64,000 bases of DNA from NCBI RefSeq assembly GCF_001570545.1, contig NZ_BBXD01000011.1:372001-436000 (forward strand). The letters run 5' to 3'. The notes beneath the pieces are model-generated. The model did not search any database. It was not told the DNA's origin and saw nothing but the letters and a program-made list of their open reading frames with translations. A program made the position numbers and the translations under genes. The DNA comes from Herbidospora mongoliensis (GTDB lineage Bacteria > Actinomycetota > Actinomycetes > Streptosporangiales > Streptosporangiaceae). Positions 32,129 through 39,292 of this stretch are shown here, piece after piece. How positions within the stretch are numbered: the first letter of the stretch is position 1; each line of letters starts with the position of its first letter.

Positions 32129-34133
32129 GGCGCACCTCCAGGTTGCCGTAGTCGTCCATCGTGGCGGTGAAGCCGGGATGGAGCGGGAGGGTGGAGCCGT
32201 ACTCCTCGATGACGGCCGGACCGTGGACCACGGCGCCGGCGCCCAGGTCGCGGCGGCGGTAGATGACCGTCCGGGCCCAGTTCTCGAAGTGGACGTCCCG
32301 GGTGCAGAACGGGGTGGCCTCGTCGATCTGCTCGTGGCGGCGGGCGATCGACGGACGGGTGATGGGGCCGATCCCGCTCACGCGGAGGTTGACCCATTCG
32401 ACGGCGTGGCGGGGGTCGTCCTGGTAGCCGTACCCGTAGAGCTTCTGGTGCGCCTCGTGGAAACGGGCCTCGACGTCGCCGTCGAAGGGCACCCGCACCT
32501 CGTAGGCCTGGCCGTAGTAGCGCAGGTCGGCGGTGCGGACGTAGACGTGGTCGGTGAAGCCCTCCCGCGTCAGCGCCTCCGCCGCTTGGGCCTCCAGGTC
32601 CTGGAAGATCTCCTCGATCTCCTCCGGACGAGGTTCGGTGGTCACATGGGTGCGCACGTAGTCGTTCTTCACGTCCACGGTGAGCAGGCCGAACGCCGAG
32701 ACGTTCCCCGGGTCGGGCGGGACGATCGCGCTCTTCAGGCCCATGACGTCCAGCAGACGGCAGACCAGCAGCGGCCCCGAGCCGCCGAACGCCACCATCG
32801 GGAAGTCGCGCACGTCCAGGCCGCGCTTGACGGTGATCTGGCGGATGGCGTTCGACTGGTTGAAGGCGCTGATCTCCAGGATGCCCGTCGCGCAGCGCTC
32901 CGGGGTGAGGCCGAGCTTGGCGGCCAGGCCCTCGATCCCGGCCTTCGCCGCCGCCGCGTCGAGCGGGATCTCGCCGCCGAGCAGGTGGGGCGGGACCCGG
33001 CCGAGGAACACGTGGGCGTCGGTCACGGTGACCTCGGTGCCGCCCTTGCCGTAGCAGATCGGGCCGGGGTCGGCCCCCGCGGAACGGGGACCGACCTTCA
33101 ACGTCCCCTCCGGCGAGATCCACGCCACCGAGCCGCCGCCCGCTCCGACGGTCACGATGTCGATCATGGGAATCTTGCAGGGATAACGCCCGATGGAGCC
33201 CTCCGTGGTCTGGGAGGGCTCCCCGTCGACGATGACGGCCACGTCGGTGCTGGTGCCGCCGCCGTCCAGGGTGATGACGCTCGGGTGGCCGGCCGTCCCG
33301 GCGATCAGCGCGGCGCCGAGGGCGCCGGCCGCCGGGCCGGACAGCACGGTGGTGATGGGCTGGTTGACGACCTCCGCCGCCGACAGCACGCCGCCGTTGC
33401 TCTTCATCACCGAGAAGCTGCGGCCCAGGCGATCGGACAGGTTTCCTATGTACGTCCGCATGATCGGCTTCACCGCCGCGTCGACCAGCGTGGTGACCGA
33501 GCGCTCGTATTCGCGGTACTCCCGGAGCACGTCGCTCGACAGGGAGACCACGGCCTCGGGGTGCTCGCGGGCCAGCACGTCGCGCATCCTCCGCTCGTGG
33601 GCGGGGTTCGCGTACGCGTGCAGGAAGCACACCCCGATCGCGGTGACACCCTGGTCGCGGAGCCCGCGCGCGGCCGCGGCGGCGGCGTCCTCGTCGAACG
33701 GGCGGACCTCCGCGCCCGTGTGATCGAGGCGGCCGGGCACGGTCTTCACCCGGTGCACCGGCACGATGCGGGGCGGTTTCACCCAGAAGTAGGAGTTGCC
33801 GTAGCCGTCCGGGACGCTCTGACGGGCGATCTCCAGGATGAACTCGAAGCCTTCTGTGGTGATGAAGCCGAGATGGTCCGACCGGTCAGGGCGGTCTTCC
33901 AGGAGCTGGTTGGTGGCCACTGTGGTGCCGTGGACCAGGGCCGAGACGCTCGCCAGGTCGTGTCCGCCCCCGTGGAGCTCCAGGACTTTGGCGACTCCGG
34001 CGAGGAACCCGTCGGCCGGGTTCGACGGCGTCGACGGGGTCTTGGTCGTCACGATCTGGCCGGTGCGCTCGTCGACGAGCACCACGTCGGTGAACGTGCC
34101 ACCCGTGTCGACACCGATTCGGACGCTGTACAT
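32115..34133 (-). CDS. hyuA: Hydantoinase/oxoprolinase, subunit A
   Basis: A 672-residue HyuA-type subunit with an actin-like ATPase fold. It begins VRIGVDTGGTFTDVVLVDE (phosphate 1), and has HGTTVATNQLLEDR, SSDVLREYREYERSVTTLVDA and the glycine-rich LDGGGTSTDVAVIVDG and VGAGGGSVAWI loops. It provides ATP-driven activation for ring opening by HyuB. Length is typical. The upstream 283 bp up to the DsbA gene contain only the terminator of that gene and presumably this operon's promoter. Confidence 0.93.
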   Translation of the reverse strand: MYSVRIGVDTGGTFTDVVLVDERTGQIVTTKTPSTPSNPADGFLAGVAKVLELHGGGHDLASVSALVHGTTVATNQLLEDRPDRSDHLGFITTEGFEFILEIARQSVPDGYGNSYFWVKPPRIVPVHRVKTVPGRLDHTGAEVRPFDEDAAAAAARGLRDQGVTAIGVCFLHAYANPAHERRMRDVLAREHPEAVVSLSSDVLREYREYERSVTTLVDAAVKPIMRTYIGNLSDRLGRSFSVMKSNGGVLSAAEVVNQPITTVLSGPAAGALGAALIAGTAGHPSVITLDGGGTSTDVAVIVDGEPSQTTEGSIGRYPCKIPMIDIVTVGAGGGSVAWISPEGTLKVGPRSAGADPGPICYGKGGTEVTVTDAHVFLGRVPPHLLGGEIPLDAAAAKAGIEGLAAKLGLTPERCATGILEISAFNQSNAIRQITVKRGLDVRDFPMVAFGGSGPLLVCRLLDVMGLKSAIVPPDPGNVSAFGLLTVDVKNDYVRTHVTTEPRPEEIEEIFQDLEAQAAEALTREGFTDHVYVRTADLRYYGQAYEVRVPFDGDVEARFHEAHQKLYGYGYQDDPRHAVEWVNLRVSGIGPITRPSIARRHEQIDEATPFCTRDVHFENWARTVIYRRRDLGAGAVVHGPAVIEEYGSTLPLHPGFTATMDDYGNLEVRRDLG

Positions 34134-34384
34134 GCCCCGTTTCTACCGACCTGCCCGACGTGGGGAATCAGCGGGTTGTGCCGAAGAATCCCAAAATACT
34201 CGTCACAGCCTGCCCGGCCGGGTCGTGAACCTCCGGCCGCCGGACAACGTGTGCCCCCAGGTCATCGGCGTTGTAGGCCCTTCGGAAGATCGCATGAGAG
34301 CGGTCACCGGGGGGGCCGTTTTTTGGGCAAAACCTTGGACATTGTGGTCGCAGACCCATTTCCGGACGACCGAAACTCGGGCTT

Positions 34385-34411
34385 CCGGCTCAGCTTGAAG
34401 AGCTGAGCCGG
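34385..34411 (-). terminator. Hairpin terminator after DsbA/FrnE gene
   Basis: A perfect 11-bp stem, CCGGCTCAGCT paired with AGCTGAGCCGG around a 5-nt loop, begins 6 bp after the stop codon of the DsbA-like gene. No clear T-tract follows, as is common in actinomycetes. Confidence 0.7.
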
Positions 34412-34416
34412 TCTCG

Positions 34417-35064
34417 CTACCCGACGAGGCAGTACCCGTCCTCGCACGCGTCGCCCTGGGGGACCGAGAGCGGTTCGCGCTGCTCGACCTCGCGCAGCGC
34501 CCCGACCAGAGCCTCGACGGGCTGCGCGCCGGAGACCGCGTACTTGTCCTCGAACAGGAACAGCGGCACCCCGGTGATGCCCAGCTGCCGGGCCCGGTCG
34601 ACCTCCGCGAGGACCTCCTTCTCGCCCTCGCCCGTGTCGGCCACCCCGACCTCGGCGGCCAGGTCGGAAAGCACGGCCGCGTCGCCGACGTCGAGTCCGT
34701 CGGTGAAGTGGGCCCGGAACAGGCGGTCGGCCATCTCGGGGGCCTTGCCCTCGCGCTGGGCCAGCCAGATCAGCCGGTGGGCCTCCAGCGTGTTGGCGCC
34801 GATGGCCTGGTCGTAGCGGAGCTCCAGCCCGTCGACGGCCGCCGTGCCGACCACGCGCTCGATCATCTGGAGCGACTGCTTGCCGAACCGCTGCTCCAGA
34901 TAGACCGTCAGCGGGGTGCCGTCGCTGACGGACTCCGGGGAGAGCTGGAACGGGCGGTAGGCCACCTGGACGGGCTTGCCATAGGCACGGACGGCCGCGT
35001 TGAAGCGGGTGTGCCCGATGTAACACCACGGGCAGATGACGTCAGAAAAGATCTCAACCTTCAC
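34417..35064 (-). CDS. DsbA-family thiol oxidoreductase (FrnE-like)
   Basis: A 215-residue thioredoxin-fold protein of the DsbA/HCCA isomerase group. The active site is C11-PW-C14 in DVICPWCYIGHTRF, and the cis-Pro loop is ITGVPLFLFEDKYAVSGAQ. A second pair, C207 and C212 (CEDGYC), matches the C-terminal CX4C seen in FrnE of Deinococcus. It is cytoplasmic, as no signal peptide is present. The start is GTG 35064, without an SD. A GGGAAT-N19-GTT sequence lies just upstream, so expression is likely induced by thiol oxidation through a sigma-R-like factor. Confidence 0.92.
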   Translation of the reverse strand: MKVEIFSDVICPWCYIGHTRFNAAVRAYGKPVQVAYRPFQLSPESVSDGTPLTVYLEQRFGKQSLQMIERVVGTAAVDGLELRYDQAIGANTLEAHRLIWLAQREGKAPEMADRLFRAHFTDGLDVGDAAVLSDLAAEVGVADTGEGEKEVLAEVDRARQLGITGVPLFLFEDKYAVSGAQPVEALVGALREVEQREPLSVPQGDACEDGYCLVG

Positions 35065-35073
35065 ATCGGCTGC

Positions 35074-35101
35074 AACCCGTGACAGGTGCGGCCGAATTCC
35101 C
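35074..35101 (-). promoter_or_regulatory. Sigma-R-like (thiol-stress) promoter
   Basis: On the minus strand GGGAAT (35101-35096), 19 nt, then GTT (35076-35074) match the SigR/SigH consensus GGAAT-N18/19-GTT. The GTT lies 9 nt before the GTG start, so the transcript would be leaderless or nearly so. Confidence 0.55.
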
Positions 35102-35103
35102 GT

Positions 35104-36000
35104 TTATCTAGCGAGGTCGTGAAGCCGTCCGGTCAGCTGCTCGTCGTTGCCGTCGACGAGCGCCGACACCGCCCGCCACCAGGCGAACCACTCGGCGCTG
35201 CGCCACATCCAGTTGAGCCGCTCGACGGCCGCGACGACCTCGCCCACGGTCTGCCAGGCCGGTCCGGTCTCGTCGGTGGAGGCGCCGTGCCGGATCGTCC
35301 ATTCACGCAGCACTTGGCCGGACTTCGGGTCGATCTCCTTGTCGTACGGGCTGGGCTCCTCCCCCGGCAGCGGGTGCGGCCCCAGACCGGCTGCGACGCC
35401 CCACGACCACTGGGCCTCGGCCGGGCGGGCGTAGCGGAGGGAGTTGAAGTCGAGGTTGGTGCCGAGTTCGTCGTCGGAGCGGCGGACCACCACGGCGTCG
35501 AGACGGCCGCCGGCGTCGAACGCGACGACCAGCTTGCCTCCCGACCTGGCGCCCGGCGGCACCGGGACGCGGTCTTCTGCCTGCCAGGAGTTGAGGTCGG
35601 CGGTGCCGACGGGCGGACCCCACAGGGTGTCGGCGACGTCGTCGGAGACCCACGCGGCCAGCGTCTCGAGAACGGTCAGGTCACCCCACGGCTCGATCGG
35701 CCGGGCCTTGACCAGCGCCTCTTCGGGGGCGGGCAGCTGCCCGTCGCGACTGACCGTCCACCAACCGCCGCCGAGCTCATCGGTCCCGACGAGGAGCGCG
35801 GCGACGGCCGCCAGTTCGGCTGAGCGCCGAGTCAGTGGGGCGAGACGGACCAGATCCGCGATGCGGCGGGTGCGTTCACGGCCCAGCACAGCCTGCGCCT
35901 CCCGCAGGAGAGTGCCCGCCGTAGGGCGGTCCTCCCCCAGCAGGTCGGTGGTCAGCCTTCGTGCCTCGGCCCGAGCGTCCTCCGCGTGCGACTCCCGCAT
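35104..36000 (-). CDS. Hypothetical protein
   Basis: A 298-residue soluble protein I do not recognise. It has an N-terminal Arg/Ala-rich helical part (EDARAEARRLTTDLLGEDR), a middle with ARPIEPWGDLTVLETLAAWV, and a Trp-rich C-terminus (RLNWMWRSAEWFAWWRAVS). No membrane helix or signal peptide is seen. The ATG is 6 nt after TACGTT. It is upstream of the DsbA-like gene in the same direction, but that gene appears to have its own promoter. Confidence 0.7.
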   Translation of the reverse strand: MRESHAEDARAEARRLTTDLLGEDRPTAGTLLREAQAVLGRERTRRIADLVRLAPLTRRSAELAAVAALLVGTDELGGGWWTVSRDGQLPAPEEALVKARPIEPWGDLTVLETLAAWVSDDVADTLWGPPVGTADLNSWQAEDRVPVPPGARSGGKLVVAFDAGGRLDAVVVRRSDDELGTNLDFNSLRYARPAEAQWSWGVAAGLGPHPLPGEEPSPYDKEIDPKSGQVLREWTIRHGASTDETGPAWQTVGEVVAAVERLNWMWRSAEWFAWWRAVSALVDGNDEQLTGRLHDLAR

Positions 36001-36006
36001 GCGGAC

Positions 36007-36012
36007 AACGTA
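36007..36012 (-). promoter_or_regulatory. -10 hexamer of 298-residue hypothetical gene
   Basis: TACGTT on the minus strand ends 6 nt before ATG 36000; leaderless arrangement. Confidence 0.45.
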
Positions 36013-36033
36013 CGCCCAAAGATCGCCCGATCG

Positions 36034-36717
36034 CTAGCGTTTCTTGGCACGTCCGAGAAGCCATCCGATGACGGCACTTCCCAGGGCGATCCCGGCGCCC
36101 ATCCCGAAAGCGGCCAAGAGGGGCCAGGCGCGGGGGCCGTCACGGCGTGCCCGAGCGGGGTCTTCCGGCCTGGTGAACACGGTCGGGGCCGCCTGCTCCG
36201 CGAAGGACAGCCGACTCGCGAACGGCGGCTCCCCGGAAGCCGTGGCCGGGAGCGGCAGGGCGTCGGGGAAGACCGCGGGCACGGCCAGGATGTCGTTCTC
36301 GACCGCCGCGAAGAACTCCCCCGCCATCTTCTTGGCCACCGAGGTGAGCATCCGCTGCCCGACCCCGCCGACCATCCCGCCCACGACGGCGTCGGCGTCG
36401 TAGTCGATCCGGGTCCCGCCCGGCTCGTCCGTGAGGCGCACGTTCACCGTCACGTCGACCGTCCCCGGCGCGCCCTGGCCGCGCCCCTTGAGCACGAACG
36501 TCTCGGGCTCCTTGGGCTCGGTCAGCGCGACCTGCCCCTGGTAGACGCCCTTGATGGACGCCACACCGGCCGAGATCGTCATGGTGTAGACGTCGTCTCC
36601 GACCGCCTCCAGACGCTGACATCCCGGAATCGTGCGCACCAGCACGGCGGGATCCTGCAGCGCGTCCCAGACCTTCGACCGTTCCGCCCCGATCAGGGCA
36701 TTGCCGACGACTTTCAC
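36034..36717 (-). CDS. CoxG/SRPBCC protein with C-terminal membrane anchor
   Basis: A 227-residue protein. Residues 1-150 are a CoxG-type SRPBCC domain (PAVLVRTIPGCQRLEAVGDD, YTMTISAGVASIKGVYQGQV, RIDYDADAVVGGMVGGVGQRM). A Pro-rich linker follows, then a hydrophobic helix near the C-terminus (LAAFGMGAGIALGSAVIGWL) ending in GRAKKR. CoxG recruits CO dehydrogenase-type Mo hydroxylases to the membrane. The candidate partner is the hydroxylase at 41580-45281, though 5 kb away. GTG 36717 has GGAGG at 6 nt and is preferred to TTG 36723. Confidence 0.87.
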   Translation of the reverse strand: MKVVGNALIGAERSKVWDALQDPAVLVRTIPGCQRLEAVGDDVYTMTISAGVASIKGVYQGQVALTEPKEPETFVLKGRGQGAPGTVDVTVNVRLTDEPGGTRIDYDADAVVGGMVGGVGQRMLTSVAKKMAGEFFAAVENDILAVPAVFPDALPLPATASGEPPFASRLSFAEQAAPTVFTRPEDPARARRDGPRAWPLLAAFGMGAGIALGSAVIGWLLGRAKKR

Positions 36718-36923
36718 GGCCAACCTCCTCGGTTGCCGAGCACACTAGGGAATCCAGGCGATCGGCGAGTACGGCAAGATCTGCCGCCCGGGAGCGGGAA
36801 CAGCGTGCAGATGTTCACGAACCCGCCCACGACGACGATCTACAGCGTAGACCGGCTGGAATCCCCGGCAGGCGCCCGCGCGCCGGTGCCGCGGCTCCTC
36901 GACGGGCCCATATGCCGAAATCT

Positions 36924-36943
36924 CGGGCGGCGGGAGCCGCCCG
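36924..36943. other. Strong hairpin between coxG and deacetylase gene
   Basis: CGGGCGGC-GGGA-GCCGCCCG, an 8-bp perfect stem with a 4-nt loop, lies in the 285-bp divergent region 36718-37002. That region otherwise shows no supported gene. The role is unknown. Confidence 0.4.
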
Positions 36944-36988
36944 GCCGCGCGCCGAGGCAAGGTCCCCGCCTGTGCCACGGTCCAAAGC

Positions 36989-36994
36989 TAAGAT
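36989..36994 (+). promoter_or_regulatory. -10 hexamer of deacetylase gene
   Basis: TAAGAT lies 8 nt before ATG 37003, so the mRNA has no or only a few leader bases. Confidence 0.45.
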
Positions 36995-37002
36995 GACGCC
37001 CC

Positions 37003-37821
37003 ATGCGCCGGGCCCTGACGATGATCCTGCCGGCCCTCGTGCTGGGCGCCTGCGCGGCCCCCGAGGCCGCTCCCCCGCCGAAGGCGGCCCCGTCCACGCC
37101 CGCCGCCGCCCCGATCGGGACACCGTCGCCATCCCCTACACCCAGCGGACTACCTCGCCCGGGTGAGGTAGCCCGGATGAAGCAGGACGGACTCCCCGTC
37201 ATCAGCAGCATCCCGACCAAGCGCAAGGTCGTCTTCCTCACCATCGACGACGGCTGGGAGCAGGACCCGGGGTTCGCCCGGATCGTCCGCGAGCGCCGGA
37301 TCCCCATCACCGTCTTCGCGACCCGGGACGCCGTCGAGGCCGAGGACCTGCCGGACGGCGAGCCCGGCTGGAAGTACGTCGGAGCGGGCGGCTGGCCCTA
37401 CTTCAAGAACCTGGGCGTGGCGATAGAGAACCACACGCTCACCCACCCCGACCTGCGCACCCTCAGCCCGGAGGCGCAGAAGGCGGAGATCTGCGGCGCC
37501 TCCAAGGCGATCGGGAGACACATCGGCAGGGCACCGGAACTGTTCCGCCCGCCCTTCGGATCCTGGAACCCCGCGACCCTCACCGCCGCCGGGAAGTGCG
37601 GCCTGCGCGCCGTGGTCCTGTGGACGGCGTCGGTCCAGTCGGACGCGAAGATCGCCTACCAGGTCGAGGACAAGCGGCTCCGCCCGGGCGACATCCTGCT
37701 CCTGCACTTCCGGCCGCCGCTGGAGAAGGACTTCGCCAAGCTGGTGCGGAAGATCGAGAAGCGCGGCTTCACCTTCGGCGACCTCGGCGCCTATATGGAC
37801 GAACTCCTCCCTCCGCAATAA
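37003..37821 (+). CDS. Lipoprotein polysaccharide deacetylase (NodB/CE4)
   Basis: A 272-residue secreted, lipid-anchored CE4 deacetylase. The signal peptide MRRALTMILPALVLGAC ends in the lipobox LGAC with the lipid Cys at residue 17, followed by a Pro/Ala/Ser linker. Motif 1 is TIDDGW (the catalytic Asp pair), motif 2 is ENHTLTHPDL (metal His ligands), motif 3 is FRPPFGSWN, and LLLHFRP is near the end. It would act on peptidoglycan or another N-acetylated glycan outside the cell. TIDDGW in place of TFDDG occurs in part of this family. Confidence 0.9.
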   Translation: MRRALTMILPALVLGACAAPEAAPPPKAAPSTPAAAPIGTPSPSPTPSGLPRPGEVARMKQDGLPVISSIPTKRKVVFLTIDDGWEQDPGFARIVRERRIPITVFATRDAVEAEDLPDGEPGWKYVGAGGWPYFKNLGVAIENHTLTHPDLRTLSPEAQKAEICGASKAIGRHIGRAPELFRPPFGSWNPATLTAAGKCGLRAVVLWTASVQSDAKIAYQVEDKRLRPGDILLLHFRPPLEKDFAKLVRKIEKRGFTFGDLGAYMDELLPPQ

Positions 37822-37850
37822 CCCGAACGCGGCGAATGCAACAAATGTCC

Positions 37851-37865
37851 GATGAAAATTTCATC
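37851..37865. promoter_or_regulatory. Palindrome upstream of second DUF574 gene
   Basis: GATGAAA-A-TTTCATC, perfect 7-bp arms, in an unusually AT-rich 157-bp intergenic region (37822-37978). A second dyad GAGCG-AA-CGCTC is at 37939-37950. Either could be an operator. Confidence 0.4.
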
Positions 37866-37978
37866 GCCCGATTTCCCGTAATGGTTGCGCCGACAAATGA
37901 CCCGCAAGTATGGGGAAACGGGTTTAACGGACTACAGTGAGCGAACGCTCGATCGCAGGAACACCGAGGGAGAACACA

Positions 37979-38836
37979 ATGGCCGGTTTCGGCGACGGTT
38001 TACGGGCATCATCGATCGGCGACGCCCCGCCCCTCACGCGAATCGACCCGACGATCCCCCATCCGGCCCGCGTCTACGACTACCTCCTGGGCGGCAAAGA
38101 CCACTTCGCCTCCGACCGCGAGGCGGGCGAGCAGCTCATCAAGCTCTCACCCGGCACCCGCGAGGGCGTGCGCGCCCACCGCCACTTCCTCCGCCGGGCC
38201 GTACGCCATCTCGCCGGCGAGGCCGGCATCACCCAGTTCCTGGACATCGGCACCGGCATCCCCACCCAGGGGAACACCCACGAGATCGCCCAGGGCATCA
38301 ACCCCGAGGCCCGCGTGGTGTACGTGGACAACGACCCCATCGTCCTGGTCCACGGACGCGCCCTGCTGACGAGCAGCGAAGAGGGGCGGACCACGGTGAT
38401 CGAGGCCGATCTGCGCGACCCGGAGAGCATCCTCGCGCATCCGCAGGTCAACGCGATCCTCGACTTCACCCGGCCGGTGGCGATCATCATGGCCGGCGTC
38501 CTGCACTTCGTCACCGACGACGACAAGCCCGGCGAACTGGTCGAGCGGTACAAGGCTGCCGTGCCGTCGGGCAGCCATCTGCTGCTGTCGCACATCACGC
38601 TCGACTTCGCCCCTCAGGTGGCCGAGGGCGAGTTCACCAAGCCCTACGACAAGGGCCCGGCCTCGATGGTCCCGCGCACTCACGCACAGGTGAACGAATT
38701 CTTCCAGGACTGGACGTTCCTCGCTCCCGGCCTCGTCGAAGTCGTCACGTGGCGGCCGGACGAGAACGAATACCAGGAGCCGATTCCCGGTGGCGGCCAC
38801 GCGTGGGCGTACGGCGGAGTGGCCGTGAAGCCGTAA
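37979..38836 (+). CDS. SAM-dependent methyltransferase, DUF574 family (second copy)
   Basis: A 285-residue paralogue of the protein at 19975. The shared core is HPARVYDYLLGGKDHFASDR, FLDIGTGIPTQGNTHEIAQ and VVYVDNDPIVLVHGRALL. It differs by a longer N-terminus and a Gly/Pro-rich C-terminal extension (NEYQEPIPGGGHAWAYGG). The acceptor is unknown. ATG 37979 has GAGGGAGA at good distance; GTG 37937 is unlikely. The AT-rich upstream region contrasts with neighbouring DNA and may hold regulator sites. Confidence 0.92.
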   Translation: MAGFGDGLRASSIGDAPPLTRIDPTIPHPARVYDYLLGGKDHFASDREAGEQLIKLSPGTREGVRAHRHFLRRAVRHLAGEAGITQFLDIGTGIPTQGNTHEIAQGINPEARVVYVDNDPIVLVHGRALLTSSEEGRTTVIEADLRDPESILAHPQVNAILDFTRPVAIIMAGVLHFVTDDDKPGELVERYKAAVPSGSHLLLSHITLDFAPQVAEGEFTKPYDKGPASMVPRTHAQVNEFFQDWTFLAPGLVEVVTWRPDENEYQEPIPGGGHAWAYGGVAVKP

Positions 38837-39292
38837 TTCATTACTCGCATTTGATAAGTACCGTCAGAATTCTCTGTTCGCCTGACACCCGTCGGCGGCG
38901 ACAGCCCGCATCCGCGCTCATCCGGATGGGCCGAGGCGTTCCCGCCGCCGACGGAGCCGTCGAGGACGGCCGTCCCCCGCGCGAGGTACCGGCGAATCAG
39001 CCCAGCGGCGGACGCCCCGCAAGCCCCCGGGCCCGGATCATTCGATGTCGTAAGGATCCCGTGGAGACAGGGCGTGCGTCCCTGTCGCCCGGGACACCCG
39101 GGGCGGCATTCTCGTAGACGCAACGGGGGTTGTGAGCACCGGGATCCGGGGGTTGGGAGAGCTCCGGATCCCGGTCTTCCACGTCATGTGACGAAGATCG
39201 CAGTACTCACGGGGCTTCGAGCTCTACAACCCGTAGTACTACTTGAAGTAGAACTACACCCTGTAGAGCTCAGGCATCCCGTAGGGGGGACC
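38837..39292. other. Long 5' region of cydAB with several hairpins
   Basis: 456 bp without a supported gene. Structures seen are GACAGGG-N7-CCCTGTC at 39066-39086, a CCCGGG-ACA-CCCGGG dyad at 39088-39102, and a 12-bp perfect stem ACCGGGATCCGG / CCGGATCCCGGT with a 14-nt loop at 39138-39175. The triple dyad array at 39224-39266 follows. The first hairpins could end transcription from the methyltransferase gene; the others could control cydAB. Confidence 0.5.
39224..39266. promoter_or_regulatory. Three tandem CTAC-N5-GTAG dyads upstream of cydA
   Basis: CTACAACCCGTAG (39224-39236), CTACTTGAAGTAG (39239-39251) and CTACACCCTGTAG (39254-39266) repeat with an exact 15-bp period. The whole block sits inside an outer 10-bp inverted repeat GAGCTCTACA / TGTAGAGCTC (39219-39271). 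It lies 26 bp before the cydA ATG. It does not match the Rex site. A regulator binding cooperatively, or an mRNA structure, is inferred. Confidence 0.65.

Noticed and set aside
36745-36978. 77-codon minus ORF upstream of coxG
   Set aside because: Arg/Pro-rich, no SD, no conserved pattern; lies in a divergent promoter region.
39181-39292. Rex operator at cydA
   Set aside because: No TGTGAAC-N3-TTCACA-like sequence was found; the CTAC-N5-GTAG dyads are a different motif.
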